Shown: in pieces, positions 26,042 through 34,689 of the stretch | How positions within the stretch are numbered: the stretch's first letter is position 1 | Layout: each line of letters begins with the position of its first letter | Assembly (NCBI GenBank): GCA_017554335.1 | Contig: JAFZIO010000004.1 | Span: 1-38,854 of the forward strand | Source: Bacteroidales bacterium | GTDB taxonomy: Bacteria; Bacteroidota; Bacteroidia; Bacteroidales; UBA932 | Length of the DNA: 38,854 nucleotides | Direction of reading: 5' to 3' | Position numbers and translations under genes: made by a program | The notes under the pieces: generated by a model | The model's input: only the letters and a program-made list of their open reading frames with translations | Told to the model about the DNA's origin: nothing | Databases searched by the model: none

Positions 26042-27165
26042 AACGTACAATCATTATAACCGGCGGTGCCGGTTTCATCGGCTCGCACGTCGTGCGCCTT
26101 TTCGTGAACAAGTATCCTGAGTACAAGATCATCAACCTTGACAAGCTGACTTACGCCGGCAACCTGGCCAACCTCAAGGACATCGAGGACAAGCCAAACT
26201 ATCGATTCGTGAAGATGGACATCTGCGACTTCGAGGGCGTGCTCAAGCTCATGCAGGAGGAACACGTGGACGGCATCATCCACCTGGCCGCCGAGTCCCA
26301 CGTGGACCGTTCCATCAAGGATCCGTTCACCTTCGCCCAGACCAACGTCATGGGTACGCTGAGCCTGCTGCAGGCCGCGAAGATTGCCTGGGACGGCAAC
26401 TGGGAGGGCAAACGCTTCTACCACATCAGCACCGACGAGGTGTACGGAGCCCTGCAGATGACGCACCCCGAGGGCATCGAGCCCCCGTTCACAACCAAGG
26501 CCAGCTCCGGCGAGCACCATCTGGCGTACGGCGAGAAGTTCTTCACCGAGGACCTCAAGTATCAGCCGCATTCACCGTATTCCGCCGCCAAGGCCAGCAG
26601 CGACCACTTCGTCCGTGCTTTCCACGACACATACGGAATGCCGACGGTGGTCACCAACTGCAGCAACAATTACGGTCCCTATCAGTTCCCGGAGAAGCTC
26701 ATCCCGCTCTTCATCAACAACATCAGGCACCGCAAGCCGCTGCCGGTGTACGGCAAGGGTGAGAACGTACGCGACTGGTTGTACGTGGAAGACCACGCCC
26801 GCGCCATCGACCTCATCTTCCACGAGGGCAAGGTGGGGGATACCTACAACATCGGAGGCTTCAACGAGTGGAAGAACATCGACATCATCAAAGTGCTGAT
26901 TAATACCGTGGACCGGCTGCTTGGCCGTCCCGAGGGTGCCGATATGGACCTCATCACTTATGTGACGGACCGTGCCGGACATGACCTGCGCTATGCCATC
27001 GACTCTTCCAAGCTCCAGCGGGAACTGGGCTGGGAGCCTTCGCTGCAGTTCGAGGAGGGCATAGAGAAGACCGTCCGCTGGTACCTGGACAACCAGGAGT
27101 GGATGGACAACGTCACCTCCGGGGACTACCAGAAGTATTACGAAGACATGTACAAAAACAGATAG
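26038..27165 (+). CDS. rfbB: dTDP-glucose 4,6-dehydratase
   Basis: 375 residues. It makes dTDP-4-keto-6-deoxyglucose, the second step to dTDP-rhamnose. Extended SDR features: NAD-binding TGGAGFIGSHV, IIHLAAESHVDRSI, HISTDEVYG with the Asp-Glu catalytic pair, PYSAAKASSDH (YxxxK), CSNNYGPYQFPEKLIPL and RDWLYVEDHARAI. The loop between EVYG and PYSAAK is longer than in enterobacterial RfbB, as usual in Bacteroidales. It overlaps rfbD by ATGA; ugd begins 3 bp later. Confidence 0.97.
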   Translation: MKRTIIITGGAGFIGSHVVRLFVNKYPEYKIINLDKLTYAGNLANLKDIEDKPNYRFVKMDICDFEGVLKLMQEEHVDGIIHLAAESHVDRSIKDPFTFAQTNVMGTLSLLQAAKIAWDGNWEGKRFYHISTDEVYGALQMTHPEGIEPPFTTKASSGEHHLAYGEKFFTEDLKYQPHSPYSAAKASSDHFVRAFHDTYGMPTVVTNCSNNYGPYQFPEKLIPLFINNIRHRKPLPVYGKGENVRDWLYVEDHARAIDLIFHEGKVGDTYNIGGFNEWKNIDIIKVLINTVDRLLGRPEGADMDLITYVTDRAGHDLRYAIDSSKLQRELGWEPSLQFEEGIEKTVRWYLDNQEWMDNVTSGDYQKYYEDMYKNR

Positions 27166-27168
27166 ACC

Positions 27169-28557
27169 ATGAAGATTGCTGTAGCAGGAACCGGTTACGT
27201 CGGTCTGAGTATCGCCACTCTGCTGGCCCAGCACCACGAGGTGGTAGCTGTGGACGTGATTCCGGAGAAGGTAGAGAAGATCAACAACAAGATTTCGCCC
27301 ATCCAGGACGAGTATATCGAGAAGTATCTGGCCGAGAAGCCGCTGAATCTGGTGGCTACGCTGGATGGTAAGGCCGCTTATAAAGACGCGGACTTTGTGG
27401 TGATTGCCGCCCCTACCAACTACGACCCCAAGAAGAATTTCTTCGACACCACGCACGTGGAGGAGGTGATTGAGCTGGTGCTGGAGGTTAACCCGAATGC
27501 CGTGATGGTAATCAAGTCTACCGTGCCGGTGGGTTACACCAGGAGCGTGCGGGAGAAGTTCAGCTACCGGGAGCGTCAGGCGGACGGCAAGATGAAGGTG
27601 GTGGTTCCGAATATCATCTTCGCTCCGGAGTTCCTTAGGGAGTCGAAGGCATTGTTCGACAACTTGTATCCCAGCCGCATCATTGTGGGCTATGATGAGG
27701 ACGTAGAGGGTACTGCCTCCGGCAGCCTTCCGCTTCGCTCCATCCCTCCCACGCCTGATGGCGCGGGCCCCTCCCGTTCATGTGGCCACGGGCGGCCACA
27801 GGCTCCGGAGGCAGCACCCTCCACGCCCCTGGCCATGGCGGCCCACACGTTTGCGGCACTGATTGCCGAGGGAGCCATCAAGGAGGACGTTCCGGTGCTG
27901 TTCATGGGAAGCACGGAGGCGGAGGCGGTGAAGCTGTTCGCCAACACCTACCTGGCCCTGCGCGTCTCCTACTTCAACGAACTTGATACTTATGCCGAGA
28001 TGAAGGGCCTCGATACTCAGGCCATCATAGAGGGCGTGGGGCTCGACCCGCGCATCGGCACGCATTATAACAACCCGAGCTTCGGTTACGGCGGATACTG
28101 CCTCCCGAAGGATACAAAGCAGCTGCTTGCGAACTTCAACGATGTGCCGGAGAACCTCATCAAGGCCATCGTGGACAGCAACCGCACCCGCAAAGACTAC
28201 ATTGCAGACCGCGTCCTTGAAAAAGCCGGCTACTACAGTGCCAACAGCGCCTATGACACCTCAAAGGAGAAGGAGGTGGTCGTGGGCGTTTATCGTCTTA
28301 CCATGAAGTCGAATTCCGACAACTTCCGCCAGAGCGCCATTCAGGGCATTATGAAGCGCATCAAGGCCAAGGGCGCCCATGTGATTATCTACGAGCCTAC
28401 GCTGGAGGACGGATCTACTTTCTTCGGCAGCAAGGTGGTGAACGACCTTGACGCCTTCAAGGCTCAGAGCGACGCCATCATAGCGAACCGCTACGACTCC
28501 TCGCTGGACGATGTGGCCGGGAAAGTTTATACACGAGACATTTTCAAGAGAGATTAA
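27169..28557 (+). CDS. ugd: UDP-glucose 6-dehydrogenase with a palindromic insertion
   Basis: 462 residues; about 390-440 is usual. It oxidises UDP-glucose to UDP-glucuronate with two NAD+. N-terminal [53 protein letters not shown]; middle domain [26 protein letters not shown]; catalytic Cys C311 in [15 protein letters not shown]-terminal UDP-binding domain. Residues about 181-222 come from the palindromic element, in the loop after RIIVGYDED, a surface position before the helix that normally follows. It supplies UDP-glucuronate for capsule and for the epimerase further on. Confidence 0.96.
   Translation: MKIAVAGTGYVGLSIATLLAQHHEVVAVDVIPEKVEKINNKISPIQDEYIEKYLAEKPLNLVATLDGKAAYKDADFVVIAAPTNYDPKKNFFDTTHVEEVIELVLEVNPNAVMVIKSTVPVGYTRSVREKFSYRERQADGKMKVVVPNIIFAPEFLRESKALFDNLYPSRIIVGYDEDVEGTASGSLPLRSIPPTPDGAGPSRSCGHGRPQAPEAAPSTPLAMAAHTFAALIAEGAIKEDVPVLFMGSTEAEAVKLFANTYLALRVSYFNELDTYAEMKGLDTQAIIEGVGLDPRIGTHYNNPSFGYGGYCLPKDTKQLLANFNDVPENLIKAIVDSNRTRKDYIADRVLEKAGYYSANSAYDTSKEKEVVVGVYRLTMKSNSDNFRQSAIQGIMKRIKAKGAHVIIYEPTLEDGSTFFGSKVVNDLDAFKAQSDAIIANRYDSSLDDVAGKVYTRDIFKRD
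27713..27814. repeat. Palindromic element in ugd (GGGCCCC family)
   Basis: Ten-base inverted arms CTGCCTCCGG (27713-27722) and CCGGAGGCAG (27805-27814). The core CGCTTCGCTCCATCCCTCCC, then GGGCCCCTCCCGTTCA and a GGCCACGGGCGGCCAC stem, matches the reverse complement of thiL element 1. Only the arms are unrelated. Confidence 0.88.
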
Positions 28558-28581
28558 ATAAATATTAAACATAAACAACGC

Positions 28582-29433
28582 ATGAACAAGTTATCTATCA
28601 AGAGCTTACCTATTGCCGCAGCACTCACGCTGCTGCTGGCGGGGTGTAGCGTACCCAAAGACATCGTGTACCTTCAAGATGTAAAAAGCGGATGGCAGAT
28701 TTATTCCGTTCCTGCTTCGCCCATCAGGCTTAAACCTATGGATCAGATATCCATAATCGTCAACGGTCTCGATCCTCAGGTCTCAGCCATGTTCAACCTG
28801 CCTTACTACACCAGGCGAATCGGAGACTCCCAGTCGCTGTCTTCCGCAAACGGAAACATGCTTAATTCCAGTTCCCAGATGGCCGGTTATACCGTGGATT
28901 CCGATGGCAATATCGATTTCCCCGTACTTGGTAAGATTTATGTGCAGGGCAAGACCCGTGCAGAGACCTGCGAATATGTAAAGCAACTTCTTATCGAGAG
29001 CAAGCAGATCAAGGACCCCGTGGTGACAGTTGAATTCATGAACCTTGGCTTTTCCGTGCTTGGTGAAGTTACACGTCCCGGGCGTTACCGTATAGACAAG
29101 GATGAATTCACCATTTTCGATGCAATAAGCCTGGCCGGTGACCTTACAATCAACGGCCAGCGCAACAATATTACTCTGGTCAGGGATGCCGGAACCGACT
29201 GCGAGCAGGTTTATACCTTCGACCTCACAAAGTCTTACGGGGTTTACTCGTCCCAGGCATATTACATCCAGCAAGATGATATAATCTATGTGGTCCCGAA
29301 CGAAAAGAAACGCCGTGAATCCACCGTCATGGGTAATTCCGCCCTGACTCCTTCTTTCTGGATTTCACTCCTGTCATCCGGTACTTCCATAGCAACATCC
29401 ATTGTTTCAATAGCAGTCCTAATGTCTAAATAA
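28582..29433 (+). CDS. Wza-like polysaccharide export lipoprotein
   Basis: 283 residues. Type II signal peptide with lipobox LLLAGCS (C22). The Poly_export domain is recognisable from IRLKPMDQISIIVNG to GYTVDSDGNIDFPVLGKIYVQGKT, followed by an SLBB-like domain (LGEVTRPGRYRIDKDEFTIFDAISLAGD). A C-terminal hydrophobic stretch (ISLLSSGTSIATSIVSIAVLM) could be the outer-membrane helix. It is shorter than enterobacterial Wza, as is common in Bacteroidota. It forms an export channel with the BY-kinase encoded 9 nt later. Confidence 0.92.
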   Translation: MNKLSIKSLPIAAALTLLLAGCSVPKDIVYLQDVKSGWQIYSVPASPIRLKPMDQISIIVNGLDPQVSAMFNLPYYTRRIGDSQSLSSANGNMLNSSSQMAGYTVDSDGNIDFPVLGKIYVQGKTRAETCEYVKQLLIESKQIKDPVVTVEFMNLGFSVLGEVTRPGRYRIDKDEFTIFDAISLAGDLTINGQRNNITLVRDAGTDCEQVYTFDLTKSYGVYSSQAYYIQQDDIIYVVPNEKKRRESTVMGNSALTPSFWISLLSSGTSIATSIVSIAVLMSK

Positions 29434-29442
29434 TTCAGTTAT

Positions 29443-31947
29443 ATGGACGAGAACAATATCAACAGAACTTCAGTAGAGGAAAGCCAGCAGCTGACCCTCA
29501 AGGATCTTTGGTCAATGTGTATAAACCGCTGGCCCTGGTTCCTCATTTCAGTAGTAATATGCCTTGCAGTGGCCGTCTTTTACATAATGAAGACCCCGCC
29601 GGTGTATACCAGGTCGGCACAAGTCCTCATCAAGGAAGACCGTAGGGGTCGTTCCATATCAGCCGCAGACGTTCAGTCTTCTATCTCCGACCTCGGCCTG
29701 GTGAACACCAACGTGAATGTCAACAACGAAATCCTGAACATTTCGTCTCCGGACATGATGATAGAGGTTGTAAAGCGTCTGCACCTTGAGGTCGACTACA
29801 AGATGGCCCACAGGCTTTATGACCGTACCCTATACGGCAGCAGTCTTCCCCTTAAGATTGAGTTCCTCGATCTTGGCAACGGAGAGTCGGCATCTTTGGA
29901 CATAGCCTCCACCGGAGACAGCAGTTATGTTTTCAGCAACTTCAAACGTAACAAAGAGGAGTTAAAGGATGCCGCTCAGGTTGCGGCTGCCATTGGCGAT
30001 ACCCTCGACACACCTGTCGGACGCATCATCCTTTCTGCTCCTGAAAACCAGGAAATTAAGCCACTGGAGTCGACCCTACATGTATACCGCTCTTCATATA
30101 ACGCAGCTACAAGGGCCTTCTCCAAGAACCTCAATGTAGATCTGGCCAACAAGCAGGCTACCGTTATCAACATGTCCCTGAGCGACGTGAACGTACAGCG
30201 TGCAGAGGATGTGCTGAACATGCTCATCAACGTTTATAACGAAAAGTGGATAAAGGACAAGAACCAGATTGCCACCAGTACAAACGAGTTTATTGCCGAG
30301 CGTCTTCTGGTCATCCAGGACGAACTCGGAGACGTGGACCAGACCATATCCTCGTTCAAGAGTGCCAACCGTCTGCCCGATATCGGTGCCGTGGCAAGCA
30401 TGGAAATGCAGGTGTCCAGGGAGGCCAGCCGTGAGATTATGGCCCTGAACAACCAGCTCTCCATCGCCCGCTATCTGCAGTCTTACATACGCGACTCCCG
30501 CGGACGTCTGCTTCCGGCTGACGCAGGATTGCAGGAGGCAAGTATCCAGAGCATGATCAACCAGTTCAACACCACGCTCCTCCAGCGCAACCGTCTGGTA
30601 GAAAGCAGCTCTGAAGAGAACTACCTGGTGCGTGACCTGGACAATCAGCTGGCCGGTTACCGCGAGGCTATCCTCTCCTCCATAGACAACTACATCGTAG
30701 GCGTGAACATGCAGCTCTCTGCATACCGCAGCACTCAGGCCGCTGCAGACGCCCGAATAAGCAACAACCCTCAGCAGGCAGGCAGGCTGCTCAGCGACGA
30801 GCGCCAGCAGAAAGTCAAGGAGAGCCTGTATCTGTTCCTCCTGCAGAAACGCGAGGAGAACGAGCTTTCACAGGCCTTCACCGCATATAACACCCGCGTG
30901 CTCATGGCTCCTACCGGCAGCAATGCCCCTATAGCCCCCCGCCGCTCAATGATACTGCTGATCGCCTTCGTAATGGGCCTTGCAATTCCTTTCGGTCTGC
31001 TCTACATCAGGGAAATCACCAACACTACCGTGCGTGGCAGGGAAGACCTCAAGGGCATGGCTGCTCCTTTCGTGGGCGAGCTGCCTTCCATAGTCAAGAA
31101 GAAGCGTTTCGATGTCAAGAAACATATTCCTTTCCTGAAGAACAAGGTTCAGGACGGCGAGCGCAAGTTCGTTGTCGAGGCCCATAACCGAGACATGATA
31201 AACGAGGCGTTCCGAGTCGTCAGAACCAACCTTGAATTCATGCGAGGAAAGGGCAAGGGCGGTTACGTTATCATGATTACTTCCATGAATCCTGGTTCCG
31301 GTAAGACTTTCATCTCTTCCAACCTTTCTTCCTGCTTTGCCATCAAGGGCAAGAAGACGATAGTGTTAGACCTCGACCTCCGCAAGAAGTCGTTGTCCGA
31401 GATGATAGGCAAGCCCAAGCGTGGTATATCCGACTACCTGAACGGCCGCGAGGACGATTACGAGAGCCTGATTGTTCATAATGTAAACGAATGCGACCTG
31501 GATCTCCTTCCCGTCGGTACACTGCCTCCCAATCCTGCCGAGCTTCTTGCCGACGAGCGTCTGGATAAACTCATGGAGGTTCTTCGTGGCAAGTACGACT
31601 ATATCTTCCTGGACTGCCCGCCCGTTGAGATAGTTACCGATGCCGACATAATCAACCGCCTGGTAGACCTGACACTCTTCGTCACCCGTGCCGGTATCCT
31701 CGAGCGCAGCATGCTTACAGAGATAGACCGCTACTACAACACCAAGAAGTACGTCAACCTTGCAGTCGTACTCAACGGTACCGACAGCGCCGGCCACTAC
31801 GGCTACAAGTATGGATACCGTTACGGCTACGGCTATGGCCATTACGGCTATGGTTACGGTTACGGCAACTATGGCAGCGAGCACGATGCCGAGATCGAAG
31901 AAGGCGAGAAAGCTGCCGAGGCTAAACACGAAAGCAAGAAAAGCTGA
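29443..31947 (+). CDS. Wzc-like polysaccharide co-polymerase / BY-type tyrosine kinase
   Basis: 834 residues. The N-terminal Wzz domain has a membrane helix WFLISVVICLAVAVFYIM (about 32-50), a periplasmic coiled-coil region (about 240-480) and a second helix MILLIAFVMGLAIPFGLLYI (about 503-522). The cytoplasmic BY-kinase has Walker A NPGSGKTFISSN (about 615-626), Walker A' IVLDLDLRKK and Walker B YIFLDCPPVEIVTDAD. The C-terminus carries a Tyr-Gly cluster with twelve tyrosines in about 32 residues (about 784-816), followed by an acidic tail, the autophosphorylation region. It controls chain length and export. The PHP phosphatase start overlaps its stop (TGATG). Confidence 0.95.
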   Translation: MDENNINRTSVEESQQLTLKDLWSMCINRWPWFLISVVICLAVAVFYIMKTPPVYTRSAQVLIKEDRRGRSISAADVQSSISDLGLVNTNVNVNNEILNISSPDMMIEVVKRLHLEVDYKMAHRLYDRTLYGSSLPLKIEFLDLGNGESASLDIASTGDSSYVFSNFKRNKEELKDAAQVAAAIGDTLDTPVGRIILSAPENQEIKPLESTLHVYRSSYNAATRAFSKNLNVDLANKQATVINMSLSDVNVQRAEDVLNMLINVYNEKWIKDKNQIATSTNEFIAERLLVIQDELGDVDQTISSFKSANRLPDIGAVASMEMQVSREASREIMALNNQLSIARYLQSYIRDSRGRLLPADAGLQEASIQSMINQFNTTLLQRNRLVESSSEENYLVRDLDNQLAGYREAILSSIDNYIVGVNMQLSAYRSTQAAADARISNNPQQAGRLLSDERQQKVKESLYLFLLQKREENELSQAFTAYNTRVLMAPTGSNAPIAPRRSMILLIAFVMGLAIPFGLLYIREITNTTVRGREDLKGMAAPFVGELPSIVKKKRFDVKKHIPFLKNKVQDGERKFVVEAHNRDMINEAFRVVRTNLEFMRGKGKGGYVIMITSMNPGSGKTFISSNLSSCFAIKGKKTIVLDLDLRKKSLSEMIGKPKRGISDYLNGREDDYESLIVHNVNECDLDLLPVGTLPPNPAELLADERLDKLMEVLRGKYDYIFLDCPPVEIVTDADIINRLVDLTLFVTRAGILERSMLTEIDRYYNTKKYVNLAVVLNGTDSAGHYGYKYGYRYGYGYGHYGYGYGYGNYGSEHDAEIEEGEKAAEAKHESKKS

Positions 31948-32657
31948 TGTGGCCCTTCACTCATAAATACGCCCTGCAGCCGTCCGGTTACTTCCGTGAC
32001 CTGACGGACTGGCACTGCCACATACTTCCCGGAGTGGACGACGGCTTCCGTAACATGGACGACTCGCTCAAGGCGCTGTCTTTCTATGCCGACATTGGCA
32101 TTACGGAGGTGTGGCTCACTCCGCACATTATGGAGGACATACCCAATACTCCGGACGAGCTGAGGGCGCGTTTCAGCGAGCTGCTTGCCGCATACAAGGG
32201 GCCCGTGCGCCTGCACCTGGCTGCCGAGCACATGCTGGACAAGCTGTTCGAAGACAGGTTCGCGGCCGGCGAGGTGCTGCCCATAGGCAAAAGGGCAGAC
32301 ACTCTGCTGGTAGAGACCTCCTACTTCAATCCGCCCATGGATTTGTACGGGCTGCTCGAGCGTATAAAGCAGAAGGGCTTCAGGCCCCTGCTGGCTCACC
32401 CCGAGCGTTACGTCTACATGGACATGAAGGACTACAGGCGCCTGCGCGATGCCGGGGTGGAGCTGCAGCTCAACCTCATGTCGCTCTACGGGCTTTACGG
32501 CCTGCATGCCAGGGACAAGGCGTTCCGCCTGCTCAAGGAGGGCTTCTACGGTCGCGTGGGCACAGACCTGCACCGCCTGCGTCCGCTCGAGCGTGTGATA
32601 GTGGAAGAGCGCCTTACGCGCAAGCAGATAGCGTCTATTCCTAAGTATAACGAGTAG
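31947..32657 (+). CDS. PHP-type tyrosine-protein phosphatase (CpsB/CapC/YwqE-like)
   Basis: 236 residues. PHP metal-binding motifs: DWHCHILPGVDDG near residue 22, WLTPHIMEDIPNT, the LLAHPERYVYM histidine and GVGTDLH-like VGTDLHRL at the end. CpsB-type phosphatases dephosphorylate the BY-kinase tyrosine cluster, and the gene overlaps the kinase gene by one base, so this pairing is strongly supported. It ends the export operon, or the operon continues after a 43-bp gap containing a palindromic repeat. Confidence 0.93.
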   Translation: MWPFTHKYALQPSGYFRDLTDWHCHILPGVDDGFRNMDDSLKALSFYADIGITEVWLTPHIMEDIPNTPDELRARFSELLAAYKGPVRLHLAAEHMLDKLFEDRFAAGEVLPIGKRADTLLVETSYFNPPMDLYGLLERIKQKGFRPLLAHPERYVYMDMKDYRRLRDAGVELQLNLMSLYGLYGLHARDKAFRLLKEGFYGRVGTDLHRLRPLERVIVEERLTRKQIASIPKYNE

Positions 32658-32670
32658 TATTATCATTAGT

Positions 32671-32699
32671 TTGTCATTTCGAGCGTAGTCGAGAAATCT
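32671..32699. repeat. GAGCG-core palindromic repeat immediately before a start codon
   Basis: TTGTCATTTCGAGCGTAGTC then GAGAAATCT. Arms ATTTC/GAAAT are complementary. It ends one base before ATG 32701, so it occupies the whole ribosome-binding region of the kinase gene. Confidence 0.8.
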
Positions 32700-32700
32700 T

Positions 32701-33834
32701 ATGCAGTATCACATTTTCAGCCCCTATCGCGTCTGCCCGCTGGGCGCGCACGTTGACCACCAGCACGGTCTTGTCACCGGTTTTGCCATTGACAAGGGCG
32801 TGGACCTGTGGTTCGATGTGCGGGAGGACTCCCTGGTGAAGCTGAGTTCCAAAACCTTTGAGGGTGATGTGCAGTTCCACATCGATACGCCTTCCCAGGT
32901 GAAAGAGCGCCATTGGGGTGACTACGCCCGCGGTGCCAAGTATGCACTCCGGAAGCGCTTCGAGCTGAAGCGGGGGATTGAGGGTGTCATTCAGGGAAGC
33001 CTGCCGGTGGGTGGCCTCAGCAGCTCTGCTGCGGTACTCATCGCCTATGTGATGGCATTCGCCAAGGCAAATGATATTACGCTTCAGCCCTTTGAGATTG
33101 TGAAGATTGCTTCGGAGGCGGAGCGGGAGTATATCGGACTGAATAACGGTCTTCTGGACCAGGCTTGTATAGCCCTCGGCAAGAAAGACGGGCTGCTGTT
33201 CCTGGATTGCGACAGCAACGACTGGCGCATCATCAAGCGGAATCCTGAGATGCCAGAGTTTGAGATTGGCATCTTCTTCAGCGGACTCACGCGCAGCCTG
33301 GTGAACTCTGACTACAACCTCCGAGTTTACGAATGCAAAACGGCCGCATGGAACATGCTGGCCTATATGGACCAGCCGCTCAAGACTTTCGACAAGACCT
33401 TCCTGCGGGATATCCCCAAGGCAACGTTCGATAAGACAAAGATTGCCATGCCGGCAAGGTTTGCCAGAAGGGCCGAGCATTTTTATAGCGAGTACCGCAG
33501 GGTAAGGCAGGGCGTTACGGCATGGGAATCCGGCAACTTGAAGCTCTTTGGGAAGCTGAGTTTTGACTCTTGCGAGAGCTCCATCCACAATTATGAGTGC
33601 GGCTCTCCGGAGCTGATTGCCATATATGAGATTATGCACAGTCTTCCCGGCGTATATGGCGGCCGATTCTCCGGTGCCGGTTTCAAGGGCGCGTGCATCG
33701 CGCTGGTGGATCCCGCTTACAAGGAAGAGATTGAAAAAACGCTTACAGAGCGCTACCTGAAGCAGTTCCCGGAGTACGAGAATACCTTCAAAGTGTTCTG
33801 GGTTAAACCCGACGACGGAGCAAGATTCGTATGA
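32701..33834 (+). CDS. GHMP kinase, probable galacturonokinase
   Basis: 377 residues. GHMP features: FSPYRVCPLGAHVDHQHG (residues 6-23), GGLSSSAAVLIA (104-115) and PGVYGGRFSGAGFKGAC near residue 320. The first motif differs from ordinary galactokinase (GRTNLIGEHTDYNGG) and resembles plant galacturonokinase, which I recall as SPYRICPLGAHIDHQGG; YARGAKYAL, GLNNGLLDQ, YNLRVYEC and RFARRAEHFYSE also look shared. It would phosphorylate galacturonate (or a related uronate) at C1. It overlaps the nucleotidyltransferase gene by ATGA, and a uronate epimerase follows. The substrate is inferred, not shown. Confidence 0.78.
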   Translation: MQYHIFSPYRVCPLGAHVDHQHGLVTGFAIDKGVDLWFDVREDSLVKLSSKTFEGDVQFHIDTPSQVKERHWGDYARGAKYALRKRFELKRGIEGVIQGSLPVGGLSSSAAVLIAYVMAFAKANDITLQPFEIVKIASEAEREYIGLNNGLLDQACIALGKKDGLLFLDCDSNDWRIIKRNPEMPEFEIGIFFSGLTRSLVNSDYNLRVYECKTAAWNMLAYMDQPLKTFDKTFLRDIPKATFDKTKIAMPARFARRAEHFYSEYRRVRQGVTAWESGNLKLFGKLSFDSCESSIHNYECGSPELIAIYEIMHSLPGVYGGRFSGAGFKGACIALVDPAYKEEIEKTLTERYLKQFPEYENTFKVFWVKPDDGARFV

Positions 33835-34667
33835 AGAATATAGTTATTGCCGCAGGATACGCCACCAGGTTAGGGGAGCTCACCAGGAACTTCCCCAAGC
33901 CGCTGCTCCAGATTGGCAGCAGCACCATCCTGGGCCGTATGCTGGACGATATAGACCGCATCCCGGAGATTGATGAGCACATCATCATCACCAACCATAA
34001 GTTTGCTCCGATATTTGACGAATGGGTAGCAGGGAGGTTGTCTCCCGAAACGTCGCTTCGCGACCCCTCCCATTCTGCGAATGGGCCCCTCCCTCTTATG
34101 GGGCCGAGGGTGGCCACAGTTTCGGGAGACAACCTCCCTGCTACCCACAAGCCCATAACTATTGTGGATGACGGGACGGAGACGAATGAGACGAGGCTGG
34201 GTGCTGTGTGTGACCTGTTGTTTGCGATGGACAAGTTGGAGATAGACGACGATATGCTGGTGGTGGCGGCAGACAATATCCTGGACTTCAGTTTCCAGGA
34301 GTTCGTGGACTTTGCCAAAGAGAAAGGCACAAGTTGCATCATGTGCCACGAGCAGCCGAGCATTGAGAAGCTCCAGCGGACGGGTGTTGTGGTGCTGGAC
34401 CAGAATCACAAGGTGCTGGAGATGGCCGAGAAGCCGCAGGAACCCAAGACCCACTGGGCCGTGCCGCCCTTCTATATCTATTTGAAGAAGGATCTGGACC
34501 TGGTCCGCCACTCCGTGGAGAACGGCTGCGGCAAGGATGCCCCCGGCAATCTGGCGCATTATATGGTGGAGCACACTACCATGCACGCCTGGCCGATGAG
34601 TGCCGGTCGCTTTGATATCGGCAGTCTGGACACTTACGAAGAGGCAAAACGAATTTACGGACAATAG
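33831..34667 (+). CDS. Sugar-1-phosphate nucleotidyltransferase with a palindromic insertion
   Basis: 278 residues, about 240 without the insert. N-terminal NTP_transferase motif IVIAAGYATRLGELTRNFPKPLLQIG; VVAADNILDFSF carries the metal Asp; MAEKPQEPKTHWAVPPFYIY and GRFDIGSLDTYEEA complete the fold. The variable second motif precludes naming a sugar. Residues about 65-106 come from an element with a perfect 29-bp inverted repeat, between FDEWVAG and KPITIVDD. It is coupled to the GHMP kinase (ATGA), so it probably activates the kinase product, giving a UDP-uronate that the epimerase downstream could use. Confidence 0.85.
   Translation: MKNIVIAAGYATRLGELTRNFPKPLLQIGSSTILGRMLDDIDRIPEIDEHIIITNHKFAPIFDEWVAGRLSPETSLRDPSHSANGPLPLMGPRVATVSGDNLPATHKPITIVDDGTETNETRLGAVCDLLFAMDKLEIDDDMLVVAADNILDFSFQEFVDFAKEKGTSCIMCHEQPSIEKLQRTGVVVLDQNHKVLEMAEKPQEPKTHWAVPPFYIYLKKDLDLVRHSVENGCGKDAPGNLAHYMVEHTTMHAWPMSAGRFDIGSLDTYEEAKRIYGQ
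34023..34147. repeat. Palindromic element in the nucleotidyltransferase gene, 29-bp perfect arms
   Basis: Positions 34023-34051 and 34119-34147 are exact reverse complements (left arm starts TGGGTAGCAGGGAGGTTGTC). The 67-bp core contains CGCTTCGCGACCCCTCCC, GGGCCCCTCCC and GGTGGCCAC, in the same order as the ugd and thiL-1 cores. It has the longest arms in the window and is read through in frame. Confidence 0.92.
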
Positions 34668-34689
34668 TGGCACATAAAGAGAAAATGAA

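Noticed and set aside
25067-26050. Minus-strand protein with VIAGLTGNP-like repeats opposite rfbD
   Set aside because: These peptides are the antisense reading of the palindromic elements, a common artefact.
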